The notes beneath the pieces were generated by a model. That model searched no databases and was not told where the DNA came from. It worked only from the letters and a program-made list of their open reading frames with translations. A stretch of DNA of 64,000 bases from Bimastos eiseni. Its lineage: Eukaryota > Annelida > Clitellata > Crassiclitellata > Lumbricidae. Below are positions 1-15,300 of this stretch, in pieces. Where the stretch lies: contig OY365813.1 of the NCBI GenBank assembly GCA_959347315.1, positions 22,380,538 to 22,444,537 on the forward strand, read 5' to 3'. The number at the start of each line of letters is the position of its first letter. The first letter of the stretch is position 1. The position numbers and the translations under genes are program-made.

Positions 1-33
<33 letters not shown>

Positions 34-55
34 TAATAATAATAGTAATAATGAT
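1..55. repeat. TAA microsatellite
   Basis: Near-perfect (TAA)n with a few substitutions at the window edge. Confidence 0.9.
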
Positions 56-116
56 AATGATAGTAATACCGGTATTAATAATGATAATAGGCCTGATAGT
101 AATTTCCATTTAATTT

Positions 117-240
117 CAAGCTGACAAACCCCAGTATGATTATAAACATGGTACGTATGAACGAATGATAACAAGTTATTACAGGATTCGAATTTAATTG
201 TTGGCAGCCATTCAAGTCGCCCATTACGTTATGCATCTAA
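117..240 (+). repeat. Dispersed repeat, copy 1
   Basis: Shares long matches (acaagttatt, cgaatttaattgt) with 32240-32345 in intron 1 of the nuclear receptor. The element type is unknown. Confidence 0.5.
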
Positions 241-619
241 TTACTCCACACCCCTCCCATTGTTGTGGGTGTTGTTGATAAGGCGTGCTTCATGATTACA
301 CGGCCTGTGTTGCCTTAGGGCAGGGGCGTCAAACCTTGTTTAATGGTGTCCCTTCAATATTTCCCAGCAGGGGGTGGGCCCGTGTGCCAAAAGTCAATCC
401 CAGGCGAAGGTGGGTTGTAACTTGTAAGGCTAGTAGCCTACATTCTTAACAGAGCGAATTTGCTGGCGACAATTGTTTAACGTTGTAGCAGTTCTTGTGA
501 ATTATTTACATCTGCCTGAATTTTGCAACTGACTGGAGCATAGCATCTGAAAGAATTTTATACTGCATGGTTCTACATTTGTGCAGAAGATCCCCATTTG
601 CGACTTTTCCAGCCATTCT

Positions 620-1165
620 GATTACGGCTTCGTTTTGAACAACATGATTATGGCTTGGTTTGACATGATTATGGCTTTGTTTGACCGGTTAATTTCTAGG
701 TTATGACCCTACTCTGGCAGGGTTTTTACCTGATCATAGCTTATTTGTATTCTACTAAACCTAACTATCGCTTGGTTTTGACCTGATTATGGCTTGGTTG
801 TGACCATATTGGTTATAACCTAACTATGGCTTGGGTTCGACCTGATTATGGCTTGGTTGTGACCATATTGGTTATAACCTAACTGTGGCTTGGTTTTGAC
901 CTGATAATGGCTTGGTTGTGACTTGCTTGGTTATGACCTAACTATGGCATGGTTTTGACCTGATTATGGCTTGGTTGTGACCTTATTGGTTATTACCTAA
1001 TTATGATTTGGTTTTGACCTGATTATGGCTTGCTTGTGACCATATTGGTTATAGCCTTATTATGGCTTGGTTTTGACCCGATGATGACTTGGCTATGAGT
1101 CTATGACATGATTATGGCTTGGTTTTGACTTTATCGTGGCTTGGTTTTAACTTGATCATGGCTTG
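620..1165 (+). repeat. Minisatellite, about 62-bp period
   Basis: Repeats of ttttgacctgattatggc and ttggttgtgaccatattgg in a crb intron, about seven imperfect units. Confidence 0.8.
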
Positions 1166-1305
1166 GTTTAACATGATTAGAGCGTGAATAAGCTTGTGAC
1201 TGCTCTTGGCTTTTGAGTGACGCTTTAGAAGTTATGAGATTAGGATTGACATTGAAACGTTTGATGTCCGATGTTCGTTCTATGCTCATGATGTGCTTTG
1301 TACAG

Positions 1306-1493
1306 GGAACCAGTGCGATGTGAACGTGGATGAATGTCTCTCTCGTCCGTGCCAAAACAACGGGGTCTGCGTTGATGGGGTCAACCAGTTCACATGTTCC
1401 TGTGCTCCTGGGTTTACTGGGTCTCTGTGCCAGACGGATATTAACGAATGCCTCTTTGGTTACTGCCAGAACAACGCTACCTGCATCGACCTA
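1306..1493 (+). CDS. crb: crb exon 1 of window: EGF 1 and first half of EGF 2
   Basis: Acceptor follows TTTGTACAG; phase 1 start. Encodes [16 protein letters not shown] and the [10 protein letters not shown] repeat up to CIDL. Donor is gtaggc, phase 0, and the next exon resumes VNNYYCSC, completing the EGF. Confidence 0.9.
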
Positions 1494-4400
1494 GTAGGCA
1501 GAGTTAATCATCTTAGGAAGCTATCGTATAGTGAAATGGGGAGGGGAAGGGGCGTAGAGTATTCATTCATTCGTTCGTTCGTTTATTCATTCATTCATTC
1601 AGTCAGTCAGTCATTTAATATTAATTAATTCATTCATTCATTCGTTTGTTTGTTCATTCTTTCTTTTATTCATTCATTTGTTCATTCAATCAGTCATTTT
1701 ATATTAATTAATTAATTAATTCATTCATTCATTTGTTTGTTTGTTCATTGAATGATTCAGTCATTTATCCATTCATTCGTTCGTTCATTCATTCTTTCGT
1801 TCATTCATTCAGTCATGACAGTAATTCATTGATTAATTAATTCATTTGTTTGTTTGTTCATTCATTCGTCCGTTTGTTCAATCATTCATTCATTCGTTCG
1901 TTTATTTATTCACTCAGTCATTTAACATTAATTAATTAATTTATTTATTTATTCGGCCAGTCATTTATTGAGTCATTTATTCCTTCATTTCTTCCTTCAT
2001 TTATTCATTCATTAATTCCTTCACTGTATACGTTATAGTTCGAACAATGTACAGGTGTTGTTGTATATTCTTTCTACAGGTGAATAACTACTATTGTTCT
2101 TGCTTGCCCGGATGGACCGGCAAGAACTGTTCAGATGACATTCCAGAATGCGTCTCAACGCCTTGCCGTAACGGTGGCACTTGCATCGAACTGACAAATG
2201 CCTTTCAGTGCATCTGCATTCAAGGGTAAAGGTCACCACCAATTAGTCTAATGTAGTGTAACGATTCTAATGAATAGAACCGAAGTATCTCTCTGTAAGA
2301 TGCTAGCCTGTGCGACATTATTGTACCGTATATCGTATCTTTAGATTTATACAGCGCCTCTCCAAGAATAACTATTCTGAGGCACTCTAATCACGGACAC
2401 ACCGGGTGAAAAATAAACTCCTTTAAGGTGTGAGTGGCCGATGGAGAGAAACCAGTTAGTAGTTTAGCTCTTGGTCACTTCAGGTAGGTGGACCTACTAC
2501 TGCCAACTCTTCACCATCCAGGCAAATGCTCTACTTGATCATCTTGTATCATCCTATCTCAAACCTGGTCACTTCTCATCTCAAGTTCTCCAACCGAGCC
2601 ATATCAAACGCTGCAGCATGTCGCTGGAACGATCTGCCTCCTGAATTCCGTACTTTTTCGGTTCCTCCACCATCATTACCTGTCACTGACCTTCATCTGT
2701 CTCAGGCTCCTCTATCCATCACCCCTCAGGCATTTAATTCTAAACTCAAGTCTCACCTTTTCAAGAACTCTTCTCCAGACTCACTTGATAGTCCACCTTC
2801 CAATCCTCGACTAAACCAACACCCGCCTTAACACGCCTTACTACTGTATCTCTGACCCTCTGGAAACCGAGCTCTGACCTCCCATGGACTACCCTTTGGA
2901 CAACCCCTCTGACTCGACATAGTGCTCGTTAATAAGCTAGTGCCCTGTGCTTGGCTTTCAAGTGGCGCTTTCGAAGTCTGGAGAATACGATTGCGAGTAG
3001 AGATTGTCTGTTTATTTCCATTGTCTCTGACTCTACAAACGGCTTCAATTCCTCAGGTACACTGGTGCCGTTTGTGAGCGGGACATCAACGAGTGCCTCT
3101 CGTTTCCCTGTTATAACTCAGGAACGTGCTTTGACCTCGTCGGTGCCTACTCCTGCCTCTGTACCTCGGCCTGGACCGGTCCTCGGTGCGAGACGGACGT
3201 CAACGAATGCCTGACCAACCCTTGCGTCAACGGAGCTTCGTGCGTCAACCTGAACGGATCATTTCAGTGCGTCTGCGCTCCCGGCTTCAGTGGCAAGTGT
3301 CTCTGTGTATCTGTGTATGTGTGTGCATATGTATGCAACTATGCATTTGTGTATGTATGCGCGTATGTATGTGTACATATGCATGTGTGCATGTACGTGT
3401 GTATACGTATGTATGTGTGTATGTATGCATAGGTGTGTGTATGTATCTGTGTATGTACATATATGTATATGTGTATGTATGTATTTATGTATATACCTGC
3501 AAAACTTCTATAATTATGAAATTCGAAATGAATCAAAAACTACGTTGTGATTAAACACACTTTAGTTTACACGAATCAACGCCAGCTTTACTACTTTTCT
3601 GCCGTTTAAATAAAGTAAATCATAATTTTTTAAGTTGATCAACAGAATTAAGTTAACAGAAATAATTTTCACATTGGTTAATCTTGCAGTCTCTTTGCTT
3701 CTTGTAGGACCATTGTGTGCGGTCAACCTTGATGACTGCGTCAGTCAGCCGTGTCTCTACGGAGGCACGTGCGTAGACGGGATCAACAGCTATACCTGCA
3801 GTTGTTCTCAAGGCTTTACCTCAACACGATGCGATGTCAACATCAACGAATGTAACTCCCTTCCTTGCCAAAACAGCGGAATATGCATCGATGGCGTTAA
3901 CTCATTCTTCTGTAGCTGTATGGTTGGATACACTGGCACCACCTGTGGCCAGGATGTCGATGAGTGTTTGTCCAGCCCTTGTCAGAACGGAGCGACATGC
4001 ATTAATGGAATCGCTCGTTTTGATTGCATCTGCGCAGCTGGTTACACTGGTAGGTTGAAGGTTCTAGAGAAAACACAAAATCCATGCTAGCATACCATAC
4101 ACAATAAATTTTAGATATTAAGTTAAAAGTGCAACAACTAGCATCAATAACAAACAACTTTGTATAGTATATTTATGCAATTAACCGGAAACAATAATTG
4201 TGAAAAACATTTTTCGCTGAACACAGAACCTTAATGGCAATTATTTTATACCTTAAAATTTCTCTTATAAAATAATCCACAGTCAGATCTGAGGGTCTAG
4301 GGTTCATTTCTAACTATGTCATTATTATACCTTTAATTATTTTTAAATTCTGGCGTGTTGCCAATTTTTTTTGGGTAGTATAAGCAGTTCTTTTAATACG

Positions 4401-7400
4401 ACCCGTTTACATATGATGCAATACATACAGGGGTGTCTAAGAGCCCATTTCTGGCCCACCTATGATATATTTCTGGCTCGCGGAGCCTTGTCTAAAGACA
4501 ACACAATTGAGAATAAAAGGTCTCATTTGTTTTTAATGTAAATCAATGTCTGTACCATAAAAGCAATTTTTTTAATGTAAATCATGTAACGTAAAAGCAA
4601 TGTTTCTAATGTAAATCAATGTATGTAACGGAAAATGAAGTTTCTGATGTAAATCAACATATGTAACATAAAGCAATGTGTGTAGTGTAAAGCATTATAT
4701 ATAACATATCTAACGCTCTGCGCATAATGTAACGTAATGTATGCCGCTTTCGGTTATTTTCATAGGCTTTCTGTGCCAGAATAACATTGACGATTGTTAC
4801 GGCGCTGTGCCGAACCAGTGCCAGAATGGCGCAACGTGCTTAGATGGCATCAATTCCTACACTTGCCAATGTGCTCCGGGATGGACGGGACGCCTCTGCG
4901 ATCAGGTGATGATGACTACATTCCAAAAAATTACAGATGTGATAGATATTGAAATTTTTTTATAATGTTGATCATTAGATGATTCAAACCCAATGGATAT
5001 TATAGATAATGTATTTATGTGATATGTGCTTTATGTTTGTATGCATGTATATCCCTAATTTCTACACCATGAACTATAACCATAAATTATAACCATAGCC
5101 ATGAACTGTATCCATAAATTAAAACCATAACAATTAACTAAAACCATAAGCTATGACCATGAGCTATAAAAATTACCGTGAACTATGACCATGAACTACC
5201 ATGAATTGAACCCAAAACCATAAGCTATGACCATTGTCATGAACTATAACCATAACCATATGCTATAACCGTGGCCATAAACTATTACCATAACCATAAA
5301 CTAACACCATAACCATAAGATATAACCATGAACTATTACCATAACCATGAACTGTAACCATGAACTGAAACCTTATCATATCCACAGAGTGAACCATATA
5401 ACTGCATTGATATTGCGTTACGTGCATCGCACAAATAACACCTCAGTAACACACATGTGTGTGTATGTATGCGTGCGTGCATACTTGTAGGACATCGACG
5501 AATGTGCGTCGTCTGCGTGTCAAAACAACGGAACCTGTCAGAACGGCGTCAACCAGTTCTCCTGTTCCTGTCCTCCGACCTTCACCGGAACCTTCTGTTC
5601 GAATGACGTCAACGAATGTGCATCAGTGCAGATGCCTTGCAGGAACTACGTCACATGCACCAACACCTTTGGCGGTTACCTCTGCCAGTGCCAGGCCGGT
5701 CAGTAATCGTCGTTTAGCTCCAGACTTCTAACGTGGCTCTTGAAAGCCGTGTGCATGGTGCTAGCTTAGACATGAGCTAATTTCCTGACTTCAAAAGTGG
5801 CTCTCAAAAGCCAGGCTCTAGGTGCCAGCTTTGTCACGGGCTAATCTTCAAACTTCTAAAGTGGCTCTCCGAAGTAAAGCGTAGTGCACCTACTCACTCA
5901 CAAGGCAATCCCCGCGAGCCGAATTTCCAGACTTCTAAATTGGCTCTTGGAAGCCAAGTGCGGGGCACTATCTTATTCATGAGGGCGGTGTCAAGTCAGA
6001 GGGGTTGTCCGTAGGGTGGAGAAGAAGAGGTCCGAGGAGTAGGAGGAGAAGGTGCAGAGCATTAATTGCTCACAAAGGATTTGCTCAAGATTCCTACACA
6101 GTAACCCCCTCGGACAAGGATCGAACCCGTACTCTTCGCGTTACAGTATGAGCATGAATCTTTTGCGGTGTATTGTTTGTAGGATTCACAGGCGTCAACT
6201 GTGAGACGGACATCGATGACTGTGCCAGCCAGCCTTGCTACTTCAACGGGACCTGTATAGACCTCGTCAACGGCTACCGTTGCAACTGTTTCTCCCTCTA
6301 CTTGGGCTTACGGTGTGAGGCCGTCGTTCGCCAGTGTGCGCTCTATCATCCGTGCGGGAACAACTCCACCTGTGTGGAGATACCAACGGGTAGGTAAACA
6401 TGGCCCGCGATGCCAATGGAGCTAATAGGGATGGGATGGAATGAGTCTCCAAGGGTTGAGAGACGCTGCTATGAACAGGGAGGTGTGGAGAGATGTGGTC
6501 AGAAATACATGCCCATGGTTGATTGATTGATTGATTGATTGCTTGACCAACCGACCGACTGATTGACTGATTGAGGTATACTGGAGAATGAGTCCAGAGC
6601 CTCTGATTGGAACATTCTTTATTATGTTCCTAATTCAAGCTGACTTCTGAATTAGACTGGCTTGTTAATGATGCTGATTTCTTAATTTGAGGATGTCTTC
6701 TAACTTAAAGGCTTGCTTCTTAAATTAGGCTGACTTCGGAATTAGACTGGCTTGTGAATTTAGGCTGATTTTGAAATTAGACTGGTTTCTTTATTGTGCT
6801 GGCATCTTAATTGAGCTCCCTTGTTAATAAGTCTGGATTCCTTACCTAGGCTAGCTTCTTAATTGGACTGACTTCTTAATTAGACAATCTTCTTAATTAG
6901 ATTGTCTTCCTAAATAGACTGGCTTTCTAATTTTCCTGATTGCATGTGACATGAGAAAATCTCGTTTTGTAGGTGGCTACAATTGCTACTGCGCACATGG
7001 CTATGCAGGAGCTCACTGTGAGACGAAGATCAACCCGTGTCTCTCAAATCCGTGCTTCAACGGTGGAACTTGCAATCCTATGGATGACTCATACAGCTGC
7101 TCATGCATTTCAGGTATTCATCAAGCCCCATTGTACGAATTCCTGCCTCTGAACAGTAGCAGATATGCTGGTCCCCAGGTAGGGATGAACAGTGTCAATT
7201 TCCTGCTGAGTACCGAATATTGCCAGTGAGTAGTACCGAGTCCGAGTGCTGAGTATCGAATACTTATAAAGGTTTCATTCTCTTGGTAACTAAGGTGAGC
7301 ATTAAACCTTAAAAATGCATCAATTTATTTGAATTTGTAATTTTCACTTTTTCACACGGAAAGTGAAATTGACTGATTTGGTTGTACTGGGAGAGACGCT

Positions 7401-10400
7401 ATATAAATCTTTCAATGCAATGCAGTACAAGCGCTAATTGTAGGTTACACTGGCCCATTTTGCAAAGTTGACATTGAGGAGTGTGCCAGTCAACCATGTC
7501 AGAACCAGGGAATCTGCTCAGAGCCGCTGATCAACATGTACAGTTGTCAGTGTCAGCCGGGTTACAACGGCACCAACTGTCAGTTCATCATCGACAACTG
7601 TGCCTCGTCGCCGTGTCAGCCATGGCAGAATTGCACCAACGGGATTAACATTTACAGGTAAAAAATGGCAGTGAAAGCCAGCAAGTGTGATGTAATTGAT
7701 CCGGGCAAGAGAATCACTTGCAATAGAATAATATTGTACTGTATTATATTGTATTGTATATAAGCATTTATAGAGTGCCTCTGTGTAAGTTAACCATTCA
7801 GAAGCGCTCCCAGTGGGCAAGACCTTGCGAGAAGAAGCAGGTTTTGAGAAAAGCGTAAGAGGATGAGAGACTACTGGATAGAATTGTATAGCGAACAGAT
7901 GGAGAAAGCGCATTTCACAGAGAGAGACCAATTGAAGCAAAGGATTGAGACTGAGCCATCGCCGTTCTTGTTGGAGGAACCAAGAGGAATAATAGCCACA
8001 GTGATGTTGGAAATTGATGATGTAGTAGCTGGGACTAATATGGAAAGGATATGAATCTGACGAAAACTGGGTCATTGACCTAGGTTATGTATGTGACTAG
8101 ATCTGGGACTTTTGAAGGATAAATGGGCAGTCACATTTGTTCTTATTAACGAAATAAAACGAATTACACTGAATTGAATGTTTTTATGACACGATGATCA
8201 AATCATCTTAGTTAAGAATATCACTGGATCCACTTCATCTAATCACTATACCTAATAATATCATTGTATAAAAATAATAACTACTTCATTTACAAAGGCT
8301 GCTGTGGTCCTTGATGTCGAATTGGCAAAGCGAATCCTGGGCTCAATGGGGTTGGCACATATTTCTGTTATCTCCAGGGGTAAAAAATTATTATCTCCTA
8401 CTCCTTTTTTCTGTTCTCCTTCTGTTCTTCCTCTGGCTCTCCGGATGACAGAGCGCAGTTGTTGCCCTCAAGTAAATTCCCTATTTTGTGTTTTCCTCTT
8501 TGTCCAGTTGTTCCTGCCCTGTTGGCTACACCGGTGACCGTTGTGAGATTCCAATCGACAAGTGCCTCAGTCAACCGTGTCGTAACGGCGGCACCTGCCA
8601 GACCCTGACCTCGGCCTTTGCCTGCGCCTGTCCCTACCCCTGGTCGGGCGTCTACTGTGAGTCCAACACCGACATCTGTTATCCAAGCCCCTGCCTGGCA
8701 CACGGGACCTGCATTCCGGATCCACTGCTCCCCGTGGGATATCGCTGCTTCTGCGTCACAGGATTTACGGGTTAGTACTTGTAAAGCTCCTTTCTATTCG
8801 TCAATCTAATGGCCTTGACCTTGTGGCGTGTAACGACTTCGTTTTTTCGACCTCAGCGGCCAGTCCCCTCCCTCTCTATATCATCTTACAACCGACAGTG
8901 CATGGTCGGTGTACTCATCACAGTGCAGTCGAACTATCGTGGAAGGGATATGAAGCCGAAGATAATTGGGTCATTGTCCTAGATTATTTGTGTGTGTGAC
9001 TACATCCGGGACTTCTGCAGGATAAATCAGTCATGTTTGTTTTTTGTTAGCTAAATATAAAAAATTCTGTGTGCTCACCTTCTCACTTTGAATGCATAAC
9101 TATTTCTGATCTTCTGCTTTATCTTAGTTAAAAATGTCTAGCATTAGACAATGCGGATTATGATAAAATTCTCAGTTTGAAATATAATCCACTCCAAATT
9201 CCGATCATCATGTTATCAACCTCTACCTAACTGTATGCCTAAACTGGTACATTGGTGGCCCTTACCAGCGGGATCCTGGTCCATTAAGTTCCCCTTTTCA
9301 GCCTGTTCTATCCCAACAAGTATCAATGATATATGATCATGTGTTGTTGTTTTTTTTTCTGTGAGCAATGACATGCCCATTAATCAATTAATCAATCAAT
9401 CACTCAATCAATCAATGTTAACTTAAGTTATCTCCCTATCTGACTACGGGTGAAAAATAAATTGACGGCGATGAATTTCTAGACAAGAGGCGTTGCTCTT
9501 GGGAGCCCATTCCAGATGGTCAAACCCACCATTGAAAGGTCCGATGGTGCATCGCAGAGGTACGTGCAAAATGGACAACCAAGTCTCCATGGGCAGCAGA
9601 ACGTAGTTTTTAAGTTATATTGTGTTAAACCAGAGTCAACTTTCCTCCCTGGCCAGGATTCGAACCTCACACCTCTCTGCCAAAGGTCCGACACGCTCAC
9701 CCCTAAGCCACCGAGCACCCAACTAATTGCTTGTTATTTCAGGGGACCGTTGCGAGGGCGACATCTATCGTTGCCATTCGAACCCTTGCCAGAACAACGG
9801 GACTTGCCTGGAATGGACGACAGGTATCAACGGATACAATTGCCTCTGTGCAGATAACTTCACTGGGCCCAACTGCCAACTGGATGCAAGGACCTGTCAA
9901 GCTATGCCTTGTCTCAACGGGGCCAATTGCACTGACCTGACCCAGGGTGAGTGAGAGGCATTTCATTATCACGCTGACAGTGCCAGTCCCAAGTCTGGAT
10001 GAAGGAGGAGGGCGACGCCAATGATCGTTATGATCACACAATGTCGTTAAACTGAAAATACCCAGATTGCATTGCCTCTTTAGGTAACCTATTATTTATT
10101 CATGAGATAGGTTGCATGGTATCTTCAGGTAACCTATTGTTTATTCGTGAGATAGATTGCATTGTGTTTCTTCAGGTAACCTATTATTCGTTCAGGGCAC
10201 TTAAACATTCGTTCTTTCATTTAATAATCCTTTCAAGGTACCTGCTAAAAAGCGCTCCCAACTCCAACCCGAACATAAAGGTTAGTTATCAAATGACCAT
10301 AAAATGCAGGAACAGGAACTGATGTAACTCCAGAGAAAGGCCAATCCAAACCTTAGGGCCAACCACAGAGAACGCATGGTTTTTTGCATAGCTACTGAAC

Positions 10401-12334
10401 AGGCAAATGGATCTACCCGAACTCCCTCTATTATATAGCACCCCTTAACGATATCTGTTTCGAGACGTTCCAAGCCAAATGACTTACAAGTTAGTGTAAT
10501 TGTTGTTGAGGGGCACCAGCTTATTCACGAGCGTGTCATCTTACCTCATTTTTTGCAAGGTGTCAATCCCCTCTGAGTGATGGAGGCAAACTCCTCTGGT
10601 CCAATGGACCAAGATGCAGAAAATGCCCCACCCTACCAGAAAGGGGATGCATTTGCCTCTGGACCACCTACCTATCTGGACGCCTCTGCATATACCTATA
10701 GTGGGAAGTATACACAGCTTCTGTGGAGCTTGCTCGGTAGCAGCACTTCTGAATTGACTGGTGCCATGCTTCTCAGTAGTCCAAAGATGTTTGAAGTTCA
10801 CGATTCTACTTACTTACTACTTACTTTTTTATTCTAGTTTTTCCCTTTTTTCCTTACTTTTTTACTCTAGCAAAAGAGTAAGAGTCTGTCGTTTTTGCTT
10901 TCAGGGTACCAGTGCATCTGTTTGCCCGGCTGGACGGGGAACCGGTGTGAACAGAACATCGACGATTGTGGGATGTTGACTCCCTGCGCCAACGGAGGAC
11001 TCTGTGTCGATCTTGTCAACGGATACTCTTGCTCTTGTGGTTCGCACTGGACCGGGCAGAACTGCACCATTGATATTATGGAGTGCCTTAGCAATCCGTG
11101 CCTCAATGCGGGACAATGCGTTGAGAACGTAGGGGCCCCATACAGCTGTCTGTGTCCCCAAGGTACCTGGTGTTTGCTCTGCTCACCCCTTGGGATGAGA
11201 GTGTTTATCAATCACTCGATCAGTCACAATCAATCGATCGATCAGTCAATGAATCATTCAGTCAGTCAGTAAATCGATTTATCAGTCAATCGATCAATCA
11301 ATCAGTTAGTCAATCAATTGATCAGTCAATCAATCAATAAGTCAATCAATCATCCTGTCATTCAATCAGTTGATCAGTCAATCAATCTGTCAGTCAGCTG
11401 ATTTGTCAGTGAATCTGTTGTGTACAGCAGTTCCAATCAGCTGATAAGGGCAGCCTGTAATTCGTTCATTCATTCGTGTGTTTATTCATTCATTTGGAAA
11501 CCTATATAGCGCTCATTCAAGGAAACTACTCAGTGATGTAGTGTAGCACTTTAGAAATGCAGAGATTACAATCACACGATCATGACAATTACTTGCTCGT
11601 TCAGTCAGCCTGTCATCCCTTCAGTCACTCAATCAGACCTTCAGCCAGTCACTCTGTGAGTCAGCCAGTCTAGTCAGCTATTTATTTTGTTCTTGCCATT
11701 TTCTAGCACTTACTTACTTATAGACCGCTCATGTTTTGTTCGTACACTGTGATGATTTTTCGTTCATCTTATAAAATTTTCCATTTGTGATTTTTACTAC
11801 GTGTATTGTACTGGATTGTTATCGATGATATCAGTTGATCAATGTTATGATTACGAGGATGCGGTCACTTTTTGTTAGGCTACTCGGGGAGCAACTGTGA
11901 AACAAGGTTGAGCATCTGCCTGTCTCAGCCTTGCCTTAACAATGGAACATGCTCCGATCTTATGGTTCGATACACCTGTCTCTGCTACCCGGGATTCACA
12001 GGTAATCTACAGGATTATCAATGAGCATTATTATTTATAAGTTTTTTTATGCCCCAAGGTACATTATGATCCCTTGGGGACTAGAATATTAACCTAATAT
12101 GTTGGTTGTCTGGAATTGCCTTCATGATTGGTCTCCTAAATGACGAATTATTATTACTATTATGGTTACTATTATCATTATCATTATTTTATTGTTATTA
12201 TTATTATTGATATTTATTGAGAAAGAAAACAGTCTTGACATAAATGCAGAAATGCTAACATGAGTGATGGTATAAAAATGTTTTAGTAATTTTTGTCTAA
12301 GGCTTTTGTTGTTTTTATTATTATTATTTTATTA

Positions 12335-12369
<35 letters not shown>

Positions 12370-15300
12370 TTTAGAAATGTTAGATATCCAGATGTTTGAA
12401 TGCAAAAAAGAAATAGTGAGTTTTAAGTTGTTTCATAAAGAGAAACAATTTGAACAATTTGAACTGACTAATATATACACACACACACATACACACCTAC
12501 ATACATACATATATTCCTGGACTCTCTTGCAATCAATCAAGTTTATATCAATCAAGTTTATATTGATCGATTTACCTGATCATTTACATAACACCTTCAT
12601 GAATCGATTGTCATTTCTAGGTGTCAATTGCGAGACGCTGGTTCCAGTGTGTACTGGCACCCTGTGTCAGAATGGTGGCACCTGCATCAATTCCGCTGGT
12701 ACCCTGGCGTGTCAGTGCGTGTCTGGGTATGGTGGTGCCCTGTGCGAGCAGAACGTGGACGACTGTGCCATGATTCCTTGCCTGAACGGAGCCACATGTG
12801 TCGATGGATTCAACAGCTTCACTTGTACCTGCGCTCCGGGATTCACAGGTATGTTCATCGTGGGGTGCGAGGGTTGATCAGTAATGAGTAGAATGTAGAT
12901 GTGGCAGTTTTGGTCAGAAGTTCTTGGGTTTGCCCATGCCATGTGGTTGGACTCACCACTGTTAAGGCCCGGTTCTGTACCAAAGAAGTACTTGCTTTGG
13001 GATAGTAAAGGTAATGGTAATGATTGCTGCAGATTTATGTAGCGCAAGTTCAAGACGAGGCCCGGTTCGATCCTCCTCCTCCTCCTCTGGTTATGCTTAA
13101 TAAATGCGTGATGATGATGGTGGTGGTGGTGGCGGCGGCGACGACGACGACAACGACGATGATGATGACGACGATAATGACGACGATGATGATAATTATG
13201 ATGATTATTGCAACTGGAGAGATAGCAGAGTTTCAGCTCATTAGATAAACGTTATTGCTTCATACAAGTTAACAAATAAATAAACAAATAAACGAATTGA
13301 TGATATGCTAATAAAGCAAATAAATTGTTATTGCTACATACAAGCAAATAAAATTTCCCTGATAAAATAACTCAATTGATAAACCAATGTGTATACATTT
13401 CTCAGGACCAACCTGTGCCGTCGACATCCTCGAATGCAGCTCCCTGCCCTGCCTCAACGGCGGCACATGCCAAGAACCTCAGCCGAACTCCTACCGCTGC
13501 ATCTGCCCCACGGGGGTGAGCGGCGTACACTGCGAGTCCGTGTTCTTCGCCTCTTTCGGGGGCAACAACTTCGTCCAGGTCCAGCGCCCTACTCCTCCTG
13601 CCGCCCGCAGACGCCGCAGACAGGAGTTCAACGTAGGAGACTCCACCGCGAATAATCTGACGAGTCTGGGGTTTAGTTTTGCGACGACAGTTAGAGATGG
13701 GATACTGATCTTTGCTCTTGGGGTAAGTAAGCGGAAGAGGGTGATGGTTATTGTTGAATGGTTATTGCGCGTCTGAATGGTTGTTCTGTGAAAGGCGGTA
13801 TATAAATGTGAAGATACAATTGGGTGGATGTGATAACGATATATGATTTTTATGATATTTAGGTATTGATTCAGGCTGAATAGTGGGTGGTATGGTAGTA
13901 ACAGATGATAGCAATTCTTATTCTTAATCTGTCTGTCTGTCTGTCTGTCTCTCTCTTTGTCTCTTTCTCTCTCTCTCTCTGAACGGTTTGGCTGCTGTTC
14001 AAAACTTAGAAGACCAATTCTACACTGAGCCCTACTATAATAATCCCTTCTGCCCTGCTTAACTCACATTCCTTACTGTCTTAGGCCGATCCTCGAATCG
14101 AGACCGCCTTCATCCTATTCGAGCTCTACTCCGGCCAGCTCTGGATGTCAGCGGGCCTCGCGACCTCTTCCGCAGTCCTCGTTCTTCCTCTTCCAGGTCT
14201 CGGCGCCAACGTGACGCAGGTGGAGATGGTGATCAGTGGCGGGTGGATGACCCTTACGAGGGACCCTCAGGGCTGTGCGAGGGGCCCTGACTGTCAGGCG
14301 ACCTCCAGGGTGTCGGACCAGAGCCTAATGCTCAATGGACCTATGTATATTGGAGGAGTGCCCGCTTGGACCCCGTTTATGAGGAGCAAGGCCAAGTCGA
14401 CTGTTGGGTTCACTGGTTGCCTTGGGGTAAGCTGCGTTATATAATAATATCAATAATAATAATGGTAGCTGTATGACAACTTTAGTCCTCATTAATTATA
14501 ATAATAATAACGATAATGATAATGGTAATAATGATAATATAGTTACGATATTTATTGTAATTATATTAATAATACTCATTTCTAATTATTATAATAATAG
14601 ATGCTCTCTCAAGGCATCATTCAACTTTTCCTGGGGAGGGATGGAAGAAGAGGCAGGGGAGGTGGAGAAGATGGGAGGGGAGATGAAGGGAGAGGGAGGG
14701 GAGGAGTGAAGGTCATTTCAACTCTATTAGGAGTGCATGCCTATTATAATTTCTGAAATTTTCTGAAGTTGAGGCTAAGTTATGGAGGACATTTTGGATG
14801 CTATGCTAGCATGTAGCATTCTCACCAATTTGTGATATGGTAAAAACGGTATATAGCACTTTCTGGAGGTCTATTAGACATTTCTATAGCATTCTCATGA
14901 ATTGTTACTAAGGTACTGCACTGTCTGTAAAGATATACTAGTACATAGTATTCTCAGGAATTGTTAGGCGGTTTATCACTTTCTGGGGATCTATTATACT
15001 GGTATACAGCACTCTCTTGTGTTATTGACATGTAAAAGGATCATAGCAACTTGACTTATTCAGCTGTAATTCATTTCAGAACGTGTTCGTCAATGGTAAC
15101 GCTGTCAACCTGGCACCTCTTTCCCAGCCAACGCCCGGTCTTCCTCCTCCGACCAAACCTCAGCCGGGCTGCCTGGAGCACATTCCCTGTGACCCCGGAT
15201 ACTGCCTCAACGGAGGTACCTGCTCCGATCTATGGAGGGAGAAAACCTGTACCTGTACCAGCGCTTTCTATGGATCCCGCTGCGAGACCCAGTTAACAGC

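Noticed and set aside
3290..3554. Open frames of 86 and 122 residues
   Set aside because: They lie in the TG/TATG microsatellite after crb exon 3 and are low-complexity.
9655..9722. tRNA gene on the minus strand
   Set aside because: A and B boxes exist, but the arms do not pair into a cloverleaf and a SINE body follows.
10577..10837. 86-residue plus-strand frame in a crb intron
   Set aside because: No family resemblance, and crb exon phases skip it.
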